A stretch of 64,000 nucleotides of DNA from Balanoglossus misakiensis (lineage: Eukaryota; Hemichordata). Within the stretch, counting starts at the first letter, position 1. Every line of letters starts with the position of its first letter. This document shows, piece after piece, positions 17,902 through 27,862 of the stretch. The notes beneath the pieces were generated by a model, which did no database searches, was not told the DNA's origin, and saw only the letters and a list, made by a program, of their open reading frames with translations. The stretch spans positions 55,026 through 119,025 of the forward strand of contig JBECUI020000040.1 in NCBI GenBank assembly GCA_040954595.2, read 5' to 3'. A program made the position numbers and the translations under genes.

Positions 17902-18894
17902 TTATCTGCCTAGCCTGCCTGGAGGAGTGGGGCATTTGGAAAGGGGAGAGGGAGCTTCTGAGACAGAAAGTTCCTCCGGCAAGGGGACATTCTCCATGGT
18001 AAAGATTTTAAGGAAACGGCTTGGTAGGGGGGCCTCAAAAGTGCGTTTCTGTCCTGAAGGAAGGAGGAGTGTGAGTCGCCAAGCGTGAAGCATCAACGTG
18101 GCCTGAGGGAAAAAACGGTCCCGGCGTCCGTAGAGAGAATCGCCTAGCACCGGGCAGCCAAGATGAAGCATATGTACCCGAATCTGATGAGTGCGCCCGG
18201 TAAGAATGTTCAGTCTCAAAAAACTGTGCTGCGCCAGTGCTGACAGGGTCCGATACCTAGTCAGTGATGTTTTTCCTCCAGAATCTCTCGTAGTAAAACG
18301 TTTGCGATTGCTGGGGTCTCTACCGATGGAAGCCCTGATCTCTCCTCTAGGACGGGGCGGCCTTCCTTGTACCAAGGCGAGATAAACTTTTTGAACACTC
18401 CGCTCCCTGAACTGGAGTGCCAGAGCCTCCAAAGTCCGAACCGATTTGGCGACAACCATGACGCCGGAGGTATCTTTATCTAGACGATGAACAATGCCAG
18501 GTCTTACCCTATCTCCGCTAAAGGTTTCTTCGAATCCGGAATAACGGTGAAGAAGACCCTGCACCAGAGTCCCGGTACTATGTCCACAGGCAGGATGGAC
18601 CACCATGTTCTGGCTTTTGTTGATTACCACAAGATCTGAGTCTTCGTAAAGGATTTCCAAGTCCATGGCTTCAGGAAGGATTTCCGAGGAAGGGGGATCT
18701 TCCCAAGAAATGTTTAGCGTTTCGTTGTTGTTAAGCCGCCGGGAAAGCTTGACTTCCCGATTGTCGGCCAGGGTAATTTTCAAAGCCCGGTGCTGAATTT
18801 GACTCCGTGTAAAATATCCCAAACCAGCAATATAGGTATCGGCCCTAAGGCTTTTCCCCTCTGGAAGGACAACTTTAAGAGTTTCACGGTTCAT
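17902..18894 (-). CDS. RluA-family 23S rRNA pseudouridine synthase (RluD-like)
   Basis: Converts uridine to pseudouridine in rRNA. It has 330 residues: an N-terminal S4 RNA-binding domain (about residues 10-65) and the RluA catalytic domain with motif HRLDKDTSG at 136-144 (catalytic Asp 139), RTHQIRVHMLHLGCPVLGD and a conserved LHAWRL near the end. Presence of S4 favours RluD/RluC specificity. The start ATG overlaps the upstream small gene by 11 nt. Confidence 0.92.
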   Translation of the reverse strand: MNRETLKVVLPEGKSLRADTYIAGLGYFTRSQIQHRALKITLADNREVKLSRRLNNNETLNISWEDPPSSEILPEAMDLEILYEDSDLVVINKSQNMVVHPACGHSTGTLVQGLLHRYSGFEETFSGDRVRPGIVHRLDKDTSGVMVVAKSVRTLEALALQFRERSVQKVYLALVQGRPPRPRGEIRASIGRDPSNRKRFTTRDSGGKTSLTRYRTLSALAQHSFLRLNILTGRTHQIRVHMLHLGCPVLGDSLYGRRDRFFPQATLMLHAWRLTLLLPSGQKRTFEAPLPSRFLKIFTMENVPLPEELSVSEAPSPLSKCPTPPGRLGR

Positions 18895-19261
18895 CGGAAC
18901 TTGCGGCTTTTACTTTGGTAATAATAAGATCGGCCAGAGCCACGGCTGCAGAAATACTGAAAGAAGTAATAAGAAGTATATTGATATCCTCTGAGGTCCT
19001 CTGAGTTCCCATGGCGTACTGGGCACTGAAGCTATTAGAGGCATAGAGAGCAAAGTCGTAGACCAGAGAGGTCATCATAAAACTTAAGGGAAGGGAACCA
19101 AAGAAAATAACCTCAAAACGTCTAAGATCGTGAGCCCAACCGGGAAATTCCGCAGGATCGTATTCTTCTGGTACCAAGGGCTCAGCTCTGGGAAGAACCT
19201 GAGCTTGCAGATTCATAGCAAAACAGAGAAGAAGGAACACAAGTATTCTGCTTGTTTTCAT
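18884..19261 (-). CDS. Small exported protein of unknown function
   Basis: Not recognised. The frame extends upstream to 19324, but the ATG at 19261 (overlapping the yggS stop as ATGA) gives a clear signal peptide, MKTSRILVFLLLCFAMNLQAQ. The mature part (about 100 residues) contains two further hydrophobic stretches, around FGSLPLSFMMTSLVYDFAL and NILLITSFSISAAVALADLI. It is wedged with small overlaps between yggS and the pseudouridine synthase gene, so it is probably co-transcribed. Confidence 0.6.
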   Translation of the reverse strand: MKTSRILVFLLLCFAMNLQAQVLPRAEPLVPEEYDPAEFPGWAHDLRRFEVIFFGSLPLSFMMTSLVYDFALYASNSFSAQYAMGTQRTSEDINILLITSFSISAAVALADLIITKVKAASSDEP

Positions 19262-19947
19262 GACCGATACCCAAAAATGGCGGTACCTATCCGAATCAGA
19301 GTGCTCCCCTCGGCAATGGCCCAAGGATAGTCGTTGCTCATGCCCATGGAAAGCTCTGAAGCCTGGAGATCAGGGTAGAGCCGGTTTATCTCGTCGGCCC
19401 AGTCCCTACAGTCAGCAAAACATTCTCTGACAGTTCTTTCATCGTTTATAAATGGTGCCATAGTCATAAGCCCTTTCATGGAAAGATAGGGCAGTTCCCG
19501 TATGCTCCCCACTGCATCCAGTAGAATCTCTTTTTCCCGAAATCCCGATTTGCTGGCCTCCCTGGAAGAGTTCACCTGAACCAGAATTTCCAGCGGGGTT
19601 CCAGCAGCTTCTCGGTGCCGGGAAAGACGCTGAGCCAGCTCAAGAGAATCCACCGAGTGAACACCCGAAAACCTTGGTGAAAGGAATCGGACTTTGTTAG
19701 ACTGGAGATGTCCAATAAGTATCAAGGAATAGGAATCATCGAGGAAGTGTGAAAACTTTTCTTCAGCTTCTTGTACCCGGTTCTCCCCAAAAAGGGTTAG
19801 GTCCTCTTGAAAAGCTTCTTGAAGCTCTTCAACGGTCCTTGTTTTAGAAACGGCCATCAATTTAACTTCTTTTTCATCTCTACCATAACGCTGCAGATGT
19901 TCTCGGAATTCCTCTTGGAACAGAATCAAGTTTTCTCTAATCCCCAT
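19258..19947 (-). CDS. yggS: PLP homeostasis protein, YggS/PROSC family
   Basis: Pyridoxal-5'-phosphate binding protein with alanine-racemase-like TIM barrel, involved in vitamin B6 homeostasis. It has 229 residues. The PLP lysine lies in MAVSKTRT (K35). FGENRVQEAEEK, LIGHLQSNK and the C-terminal LSMGMSNDYPWAIAEGSTLI phosphate-binding block are conserved. It is the first gene of a three-gene minus-strand unit with the exported protein and pseudouridine synthase. Confidence 0.93.
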   Translation of the reverse strand: MGIRENLILFQEEFREHLQRYGRDEKEVKLMAVSKTRTVEELQEAFQEDLTLFGENRVQEAEEKFSHFLDDSYSLILIGHLQSNKVRFLSPRFSGVHSVDSLELAQRLSRHREAAGTPLEILVQVNSSREASKSGFREKEILLDAVGSIRELPYLSMKGLMTMAPFINDERTVRECFADCRDWADEINRLYPDLQASELSMGMSNDYPWAIAEGSTLIRIGTAIFGYRS

Positions 19948-20310
19948 AAAGTCTATTATAACGTGCCCTTAACGGTGGGGGAATAAAAGCAACCAACATT
20001 GTGGTAGATATTCTGCCCAGTTTGATTTTCTTGTGTCACTTTAGATAGTGCTGCCATTGTTTCTGTTTACCTCGTTAGACATTTCTCCCTTACAGTTTTT
20101 CTGAATCGCTTGCTAGCATTGCTGCTGGAAAAACTTCTCGTAAACAAGCACAAGGTTTGTACCACCAGGAATATTCCCCTCAATAAGGACAAGATTTACA
20201 CCACAGCCCCCTCAGCAGGAGACCAATCGGCCCGACAAGAATACCTCTGGATACCTGGAGATTGTTCTCTGTTAAGGGCTTCCCCTTATAGTTAGGGCTA
20301 TACCTTGCGG
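19948..20310. other. Intergenic region without recognised gene
   Basis: About 360 nt between yggS and the coiled-coil gene, both on the minus strand. It contains only short frames without motifs. It should hold the terminator of the der-SpiroCoCo operon and the yggS promoter, but neither is clear. Confidence 0.35.
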
Positions 20311-23300
20311 CTACTCCCTGGGCATCAGCTCAAGAATAAGTTCCACTTCCGCTCGGCTCAGGCCAGTGTTCCGAGAAATTTCTTCGGAATTCCAGCCTTC
20401 ACGAGCCAACTTGACTACCACTTCCCGGATTTCCATATCGGGAGAACCAGCAGATTTGTTCTCATGTTTGGTAATGGCTCCCAACAGGCGTACCTTCTGC
20501 TGGGCCTCCTTGGTAATGCTCTCCAAACGTGTTTCAATGCGGGCCAACCACTCCCTGGATTTATTCAAATCCTGTATACGTTCCTCTTGCTCCTTCACTG
20601 TGCTGTCAATAATAGAAAGCTGGTCCATAATCAGGGTTACTCTTTCCTCATCCTCCAGCAGTCTCCCCTGCCGTTCCAAAACTATCCCTAAGTCGGTTCT
20701 AAGGGGGAATAATATTTTTTTCCAGGTCTTTAATGCTTCCTTCCAGTCCACTTACCTGATCAAGGTTCTTGTCAATTCTTTCCACTGTGCTGTCCAGAAT
20801 AATAGATTTTTTTTCCAATCTTCCATATTTCTTTATCAGATCAGTATTAAGGCCTTCCAATTGCTTTAAGCGAATATAAAGATCCTGGAGGGAATCGTGG
20901 GTGTCGGTGACCCGGTCAAGTTTAAGTTCCACCGATTCGGAAAGGCTGACAATCCTGGTAATCTTTCCCTCCAGGGTCTCTACCTTCTTCTGCTCTACAA
21001 GGAAACGAGTGATTTTATCCGAAACTTCTTCGTAAAGCCTGATAATTCGTTCATACTCCTTCCGAATGGGGGCCAGCTCAATATGCTTTGTCTCCACGGC
21101 CTGTAACTGCTTGGTTAGTTCCGCTATGTCTTCCTCCAAATCCATTTTGAGCTCATTGGCCCGCTCAAAAACCCTGGTCTCAGAGATAAAGTCTTTCTGC
21201 CTGTGCTCAAGTTCCTCCAGGGTCTTGCCCAAACGACTACTTTCTTCTTTCAGCTGCAAGGACATGTTCTGACGCTCTCTTTGCGCTTTTTCTCTGGCTT
21301 CGGAAACAGACTGACGGAGTTCCCGGACTTTTCTATCCATCTCTTCTCGGAATTCCCGGGAATTCTTTTGAAACTTCAATAGGAAAGTCTCGGCCTCTTC
21401 CTTGAGTTTTTCAAGGGATTCACGGGAAATTCCTTCTAATTCCGAATGCAACCTGGTTACCTGGTCGTCTAAGGAGACAATTTCCTTGCGAAGGGCGGCA
21501 CGCTCTTCCTGAGAAGACAGCAGTAGCTCTTCGGTACGGTCCGCAAACTCATCCCGTAGCTGCCCTAGAGAAGAATCCATATGAATCTTGAGTTCAGCGA
21601 TTCCCTCTTCGGCCCTTCTACGAGTATCATTCTGGTCCTGATCAAGTATGCCACGCCAGTTTTCAGATTCATTCCTGGTTTGTTCCACTTCCCCTCTCAG
21701 CCCTTCCAGCTCTACAGTAATTCCACCAGAGAAATCAGAAAGTTTCTGTGTGATGGCCTTCTGGGCATCCTTCAACTTTGACCCGGCATCTCCCTTAAAA
21801 ACTTCCATTAACCGAAGGAATTCACTTTTTGAAGCTTCACGGCTTCTGCTGATTTCCTGGTTCAGTTCATCCTTAAAGACTTCGATTCCCTCTTCTCCAG
21901 AACGAACGCGTAAAAGCAGGACATTCCTGAATTCTTCAATCTGAGCCTGAAATGTCTCAAATTGTTCCAACGTTTTCTCCTGAATCAGGGTAAGTTTCTG
22001 CTTGACTTCCACCCCGTAACGATGTTCGAGATCCTCTCGTTCCCGAGAATATTGACGAGTCAGATCTTCCAAACGCACATCCAGATCCCGGCGCCACCCC
22101 TCCAGAGCTTTTCGCATTTCCTCTTCCCGCTGCTTCAAATCGGTAAAAAAATCATCTTCAAACACCTGTAGTTTTTCTGAAACACTAAGGTAGGCCCTGG
22201 TCTTGAGTTCCTCCAGTCTTCGCTCAAGGTTGGCTACTTCCTGCTGGACCTGGGACAGGGCCCCTTCCTGACGGGTCATTTCCCGTTCACGACGTTCAAC
22301 CATGTCGGAATCAAAAACCCTGAAGACCTCCTCAACCTCCTTGGTAACCTGATTCTGAGAGGCTTTCAGACTCGCTTCCAAGGCGTCCATATCGCTAATA
22401 AAACCTTCCAGACGGGAAAAACGCCCCTCAATACTCTTGCGGAAGTTCAGCTGATCCTCCTCCACCTCCTGCAGTAGAGAGTTTTCCTTGGCTTCAATAG
22501 ACTCAAGGGTTTTTGCTCGAAGGTCTGAGAGGATACTGCTGATTTCAATCTTTTCCTTCTCGACCTGAGCACCAAAATTCTTCCAGGAGGCATCGGCATT
22601 AGCCAAGGACTGCTCCAGATGACCAGAAGCCTCTTTCACTTCCTTGTGGAAGATCCTTAAACGTTCGGTATTGTCCTGTTCCCAGTTTTCCCAGTTGCCT
22701 TTTAGAGAACGGAAACCCCCTTCCATCTTTTCCACCATGCCCGAGACTGTTTCCTGTGATTTTTCCAGGCTGGACATCCAATTTTTTTCTAACTGGCTAT
22801 TGTGAGTTTCGATCTTGCTTTTTAGGGAGGAAAAAGCTTCATCTTCCAAGAGAAGCCCTCTTTCGGCTACCTTGCGGAAGCGTTCACGGTAGCTTACTTC
22901 TTCTCTATCCAGTAAATCCCTGAACTTCTCCAAATGCTCCGATAGAGTTTCGTCCCTATGGGTTTCCAGTTCGCCCATCGTTTCCTGGTACAAGGCCAGT
23001 TGCCGGTCGCTTTCTTTCAGGTTGTCCTGTAAGACAAGAAAATCTTTTTCTAACTTGGAAAAACTCTCATCTCGAAAGGCCAGGAAACGTTCGTTATCTT
23101 TCATAGCAAATTCTATGGCTTTTTGTTCCAGGGAGTCTTCAAATTCTTCTAAGACACCTTGAACTTCAGTTAAGCGTTTACCCACATGATCGACATAGTT
23201 CGATTCGCTTTTCAGCCGCATCAGATTCTCATTCACTCGCAAAGCAAGCTCGTTAAGTTCTTCCAAAGCTCGCTCGTGGGCTTCAATGTTCTCAATACGG

Positions 23301-23578
23301 GTTTCCAATTCTTCAGATTTCTTAAGAAAATTTTCCTGGGCTTCCTGAGCCCGGTTAAGAATTTCCCGGACAGTCTTATCCTTTATCTCAAGATCTACCG
23401 ACAAATCCTGTAGAATCAGCTCCCGTTCTCGCACGATTGCATCCAATTCACCCTTGGCCTTGTCGGCATACCGCCGCACTTTTTCCAGACTACGTCCTGT
23501 CTTGTCCCAGCGCCGAAAAAACAGCAGGGAAATCAATATCAGGGCCATGACAAGGAAGTCGCCTACATCAAAGATCAC
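20311..23578 (-). CDS. Giant membrane-anchored coiled-coil protein (SpiroCoCo type), one frameshift
   Basis: About 1,090 residues when the frames at 20699-23578 and 20311-20751 are joined. Reading the C5 run at 20707-20711 with one base fewer gives a continuous protein. The N-terminus has one membrane segment (residues about 7-22), then nearly unbroken heptad-like charged coiled coil to about residue 950, followed by a small helical C-domain that includes a putative HTH-like VKLAREGWNSEEISRNTGLS stretch. It resembles the spirochaete SpiroCoCo family, probably structural. It is the last gene of the der operon and overlaps the HAD gene by 4 nt. Confidence 0.75.
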
Positions 23579-24250
23579 CTTTGCAGTCCTTTTCTGATTT
23601 GAGCATCCAGACTGTGGTAATCTCTGAAGATGGTCACGTCCTGGGGAATATGACGCCTGGGTACCCTCATCAAAGCTCCCCGCATCCCAACAGCCTCGGC
23701 ACCATGAACATCGATCTTAAGACGATCTCCCACATAGAGTATTGAATAGGGCTCTACACCAAGTTTCTCGGCCATGAGAAGGAAGGGTTCCGGTTGCGGC
23801 TTGAGTTGTCCGATATCCTGGTAGCTAAGAACCAGGTCAAAAAGATCCTCTATTCCAAAATACTTCAGCTTGCTCCCCACTGGAAAATCCGAAAGGGCCG
23901 CCAACTTCAGACCCAGGTCTTTCAAGCCGACCAAGGTTTCCCGCACATGGGGATAAGGTTGAACATGTCGGAAACATTTTTCCCATTTTTTAAAAAATAA
24001 TTTTGTCTCTGTAGCTCCGAGCCTTTTCCCTGCTCAGGTTCATATCTTCCGCCAACAGACGAACTTCCATGGCATCAATATCATCAAGTCTTCCTAGCTG
24101 CCGCAACTTGGTCCGAATCCGACTAAAGGCTAAAATAAGTCTACTATGCGCAAGGAAGAAAGCTATGGAACACATTCGTATCCGCCAGTTAGGATAGAGA
24201 GTCCCATCTATATCAAAGCCTACAGCCGACAACTCCAAGTCTTTTAACAT
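23575..24250 (-). CDS. HAD-family hydrolase, one frameshift
   Basis: Phosphatase-like HAD protein. Motif I GFDIDGTLYPN is at residues 11-21 from ATG 24250. The first frame ends at 23990 in an A/T run (TTTTTTAAAAAATAATTTT) and the protein resumes with HVRETLVGLKDLGLKLAALSD (motif II-type Ser), then LKPQPEPFLLMAEKLGV (motif III Lys) and VGDRLKIDVHGAEAVGM (motif IV). Joined length is about 225 residues with a helical cap. The substrate is unknown. It lies between tonB and the coiled-coil gene with a 4-nt overlap to the latter. Confidence 0.8.
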
Positions 24251-24288
24251 TACCCAAGCTGACCCCTGACAACAAGTTCTCGAAAGGA

Positions 24289-25286
24289 TTAATCGATAAA
24301 GCGGTAGGTTATACGGCCCTTCACGCGACGACCTGTGTCGTTATAATATACCCAACGACTCAATCCGTAACTACCGCATCTTCGATTCGGGGATCACTGC
24401 CGTGATTAATAATACGAATATCCTGCAACTCGGCACCTCGAGTTCCCTGGGAAGGGAGCACCGTGAATTCAAGGCTGATGGGTCTAGGTTCCAACTGCCG
24501 GGATTCAGCCTGTGTACGATCATAATTCAGAGCCTGAGATAGAAGGCTCCAATAATAGGGTCTGTCCTCCATAGGGATAGATGAAGTCTTGAGCCATTCA
24601 TCAAAATTAGGCTCCCAATATCGCTCAATTTCGCTCCTAACTGTCTCTGAGCTCATCCCCATGTAACTCTTGGCTCCTGCTACAAGTCTGTCGGGAAGGG
24701 ATTCTGGAAGGGGGAAATAGTTGGAAATAAAATCGTAGGCCCCTGCCCTGCCAATTTCCTCGGATGAACCTTCAAAATTCATTTCATAGGAATTACCATG
24801 TTCCCTGCCCTTGACCTGGGAAGAGGAGGGGGCTGGAGGTTCTGCGGAAGAAGCGGAAGCCGTGGAAGGGGGAGGCGCGGCAGAAACAGGTACATCAACT
24901 GGGGCAGCAATCCCCTCTCCAGAAGATGCTGTGGGCTCAGTAGGGGGGGCAAGGGCCTGAGGGGATTCCTCTGTGGGGACAGGAGAAGAGGCTGTTCCCT
25001 CTGGCAAAGAAGTCGCCTCAGGCTCTCGCAGCTCCTGAGGCTCCTGAGGGGGGAGTTCGGGAGAGGGGGGATCTTTCACCACGGAGTCCAGATTCTGCCT
25101 TGGGGATTCTAAAGATTCAGGAGTGCCAATTCTAACCAGCACCGGCCCCTCCCAGGCCCCCAATTCCTTTACAGTCAGACGCTCAAAGAGCCATCCTGCA
25201 AAAAAAATACTCCCGTGGAGAACCAAAGCCAACAGAATCGCAAGCATAAGTCGGCGATTGTCAATCTTGGCTCTCAAAGTGGTCAT
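24289..25286 (-). CDS. tonB: TonB-like energy transducer, frameshift near the C-terminus
   Basis: Periplasmic arm that passes ExbBD force to outer-membrane receptors. It has an N-terminal anchor (residues about 12-32) and a long Pro/Glu/Ser/Ala-rich periplasmic spacer (about 55-160). The C-domain ends with SLEFTVLPSQGTRGAELQDI and IINHGSDPRIEDAV. One base near 24361 breaks the frame; beyond it the alternative frame reads WVYYNDTGRRVKGRITYRFI to a stop at 24289, a plausible beta-strand end of a TonB domain. The ATG overlaps the exbD stop by 4 nt. Confidence 0.75.
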
Positions 25287-25702
25287 GGTTCTTCTCCCAA
25301 AGGCAGAGTAATGAGGTTGACTCTACCCATGCCTCCCAAACGGATTTCATCGAGAACTTTGACAATAGTTTCATAGGCAACATTCCTGCCCCCCTCAACC
25401 AACAAGGCCGTATCCGTCTTAAAACGTCCCTCGGTACTTTGTCGTTGTAGCTCCTCTCCCAGCGAAGTCAGCGGCACCAAATCCCGATTAAGATAAACTT
25501 CCTCTTCGGAGACCACCGTAACTCTGATTTCAGTAACTTCAACAGCTTCACTGGTTCTGGAATTGGGAAGTTCCAGTTCTATTCCCGGCGCCGTATTGAA
25601 AACACTGGAAATCATGAAAAAAATGACCAATTGGAAAACTACATCAATTAAAGGGGTAAGATCTATTGCGGTATGCGGCTTCAAACGCTGCCTGAGGATC
25701 AT
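25283..25702 (-). CDS. exbD: ExbD/TolR biopolymer transport protein
   Basis: Inner-membrane proton-channel partner of ExbB. It has 139 residues, one membrane helix at about 16-38 with the essential Asp in LTPLIDVVFQLVIFFMISS, and a periplasmic C-domain. It overlaps exbB and tonB by 4 nt each, giving strict translational coupling of the three motor genes. Confidence 0.92.
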   Translation of the reverse strand: MILRQRLKPHTAIDLTPLIDVVFQLVIFFMISSVFNTAPGIELELPNSRTSEAVEVTEIRVTVVSEEEVYLNRDLVPLTSLGEELQRQSTEGRFKTDTALLVEGGRNVAYETIVKVLDEIRLGGMGRVNLITLPLGEEP

Positions 25703-26322
25703 CCTTTTCCATCTCCCCTGCTGCCTTCAATCAATAGGATCATCTCGTTTACCTGGTTCTCCATACGGACAATCAGCTTGTTCACTCGTTCTACTAAAAG
25801 ATTATGGAAGATCACTGCAGGAATGGAAACAATCAAGCCTGCGGCAGTGGTAATCAAAGCCTCGGAAATGCCTTTGGCAAGGATTGAGGGATCGCTAATG
25901 GAACCGAAACGTCCAAGAACCCCAAAGGCCTCAATGTTTCCCGTCACGGTTCCCAGCAATCCCAAAAGCGGGCAAATATGGGCAATCGTTCCCAAGGCAC
26001 CTATATTTTTCTCTAGGTGGGGAACCTCTTGGGCAGCCGCATCTTTTAGAAATTCCTTACGCTCATAGGGAGGATATTCACGGTGCTCTATGCTTATCTT
26101 GAGCAGCGAACTAAAGGGGGATGGAGTCGCATCGCAGATAGCCAGGGCCTCGTCAAAATGCCCCTTAGCAAGGGCCGCTCGAACCCTAAGAAAAAGTTTT
26201 TCTTCATCGGTCTTTATGCGTTTGAAATAAAGAAAACGTTCAATAGTAATAATAGCGGCGACAATGGACAGAAACATAATAACCCACAGCACCACTCCTC
26301 CTTTAATTAACAGATCCAACAT
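25699..26322 (-). CDS. exbB: ExbB/TolQ/MotA-family proton channel protein
   Basis: Forms the pentameric proton channel that drives TonB. It has 207 residues and three membrane helices (about 8-28, 103-130 and 140-165). The conserved LGTIAHICPLLGLLGTVTGN and ISEALITTAAGLIVSIPAVIF blocks of the ExbB/TolQ fold are present. It starts 28 nt after the NlpC-like gene in the same operon. Confidence 0.92.
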   Translation of the reverse strand: MLDLLIKGGVVLWVIMFLSIVAAIITIERFLYFKRIKTDEEKLFLRVRAALAKGHFDEALAICDATPSPFSSLLKISIEHREYPPYERKEFLKDAAAQEVPHLEKNIGALGTIAHICPLLGLLGTVTGNIEAFGVLGRFGSISDPSILAKGISEALITTAAGLIVSIPAVIFHNLLVERVNKLIVRMENQVNEMILLIEGSRGDGKG

Positions 26323-26350
26323 TGAATGCTCCTACAAAAAATCAGACTCT

Positions 26351-27862
26351 TCAGGGCTTAGACATCAAGGGTAAGGGAACCGAAACAAAATTTTTAGGAA
26401 TATCGGCCCGACTCAAATGGACATAGATCTCGGGTTTGATGGGTTCACTGCTTGTACCTAGAGAGGCATATTGCACCGCCAATTGGGTCAGTTTTGCGGT
26501 TAGATCAGGAACGGTCTGTGTACCCGGAAGAGACAGAACCTCCCGATCTTGCCCCGTATCCAGGGCAGCTACCCGAAAAAGACCTGAGGTCTCAAACCAG
26601 GGAACCAGGGCAAGCACATGCCAATGCTGATGTATGGGCAGGGGGTTAGAGGTATCTTGAAGGACGAAGCGTGAACTTATGGAGGCAAACCAGACCGTTC
26701 CCGGCCTCTGTGCGGCCAAAATGTAGAGAAGAGCATTGAGTTCTTCTAAAGGGTAGCCTCGGTTCTTCCTGTAATGCAGCCAGGGAATATCGGTTACCTC
26801 AAGTTCCGACATCTCTGCCTGAAGAAGAGAACGTCCCAACCGGGTTTCTTCTACAGCCCTGACCAGATTACGGCTCCAATCCAGGCCAAACCAGGGATCC
26901 CGCAGCAAACCTTTTCCTCTGAGTTCCTTCCTCAACGAGACTTCCTTGGCGCTAAGGGTATTATTCCAGGAGGGATTTTGTTCCTCTTCCACTGTGGCGG
27001 CCTTCAGTGATTCAAGGTCAAGATAGAGAGTACCAGGCTGCCCCGCCCAGGCGCTGTAGAGACCATCGGCAATCCATTTGACATATCCTGAGCAATTAAA
27101 TCCCGTGTACCCGGCCTCCAGAATTTCTTTTGCCAGAGAGGTTCCGTCTTCAATGAGCACATTTCTGCCCCAGCCGTCCAGAGCTGCATCATCTACCTCC
27201 ACAATCTGCTCATGAAACTTGCTGACCTCTCTTACCAGAGACTTAGATTGCTGGTGGCCGTAGAGCCGAAGGTCAGGAAAGATCAAGGACCAGTCAACCA
27301 CAGAAGAAGAAAGGTAGAGAATTCTGGCAAAGGGTGAGGTAAGCAGTTCTACAAAAGAAGCACCGAGCAACACTTCGGAACTGATTCGTTTCCCGTAGAG
27401 GTATAGGTCCATTCGGCTTCGATTGCCCAACATGGGAAAAATTCGCACAAAGGTGTTCTCATCGTCCTGAAGAAATATTTTTGCTTGGTCATACTGCCCG
27501 GTGAAAAGATTTTTTTTTACAATCCAGGTGCCCCGACCCCACAGGGGGTAGCTGTCATAGGGAATTTCTCCCCGCTGATTTCGGAAAATCAGATACCAGT
27601 ATTCAGCCGCACGACGCGCCTCAAAACGAACAATCTTCCCATCTGAAACCTGCTTAAAGGTGTCGAATTCCGCTTCTATTGAGGGATAGGCAGGAGCTTT
27701 CAACACGGAGGCAAAGGCCAGGCGAGTTTCATCATTTTCCTGGAATTGAGAATGTTCCAGCATACTACGCCAGGGCCCCCAATCGGCTTCTGAGGCATCT
27801 AAGCCAGAAGGAATGAATCTCAAGAGCAGAAGGGCAATACTCCAGAAACGAATCCTCATCAT
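26351..27862 (-). CDS. Exported protein with NlpC/P60-like cysteine motif, unknown function
   Basis: 503 residues with a signal peptide (MRIRFWSIALLLLRFIPSG). The region AGYTGFNCSGYVKWIADGLY (about residues 249-268) has the Cys-Ser-Gly helix start of NlpC/P60-type papain-fold enzymes, and downstream HQHWHVLALVPWF could provide the His. The rest has no family I can name. A peptidoglycan hydrolase or transglutaminase-like role is inference from that motif. It overlaps der by 4 nt and precedes exbB. Confidence 0.6.
   Translation of the reverse strand: MMRIRFWSIALLLLRFIPSGLDASEADWGPWRSMLEHSQFQENDETRLAFASVLKAPAYPSIEAEFDTFKQVSDGKIVRFEARRAAEYWYLIFRNQRGEIPYDSYPLWGRGTWIVKKNLFTGQYDQAKIFLQDDENTFVRIFPMLGNRSRMDLYLYGKRISSEVLLGASFVELLTSPFARILYLSSSVVDWSLIFPDLRLYGHQQSKSLVREVSKFHEQIVEVDDAALDGWGRNVLIEDGTSLAKEILEAGYTGFNCSGYVKWIADGLYSAWAGQPGTLYLDLESLKAATVEEEQNPSWNNTLSAKEVSLRKELRGKGLLRDPWFGLDWSRNLVRAVEETRLGRSLLQAEMSELEVTDIPWLHYRKNRGYPLEELNALLYILAAQRPGTVWFASISSRFVLQDTSNPLPIHQHWHVLALVPWFETSGLFRVAALDTGQDREVLSLPGTQTVPDLTAKLTQLAVQYASLGTSSEPIKPEIYVHLSRADIPKNFVSVPLPLMSKP

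Noticed and set aside
20366-20869. Plus-strand frame of 167 codons opposite the coiled-coil gene
   Set aside because: It is the antisense shadow of a low-complexity charged coiled coil; the sense strand has a coherent protein and operon context.
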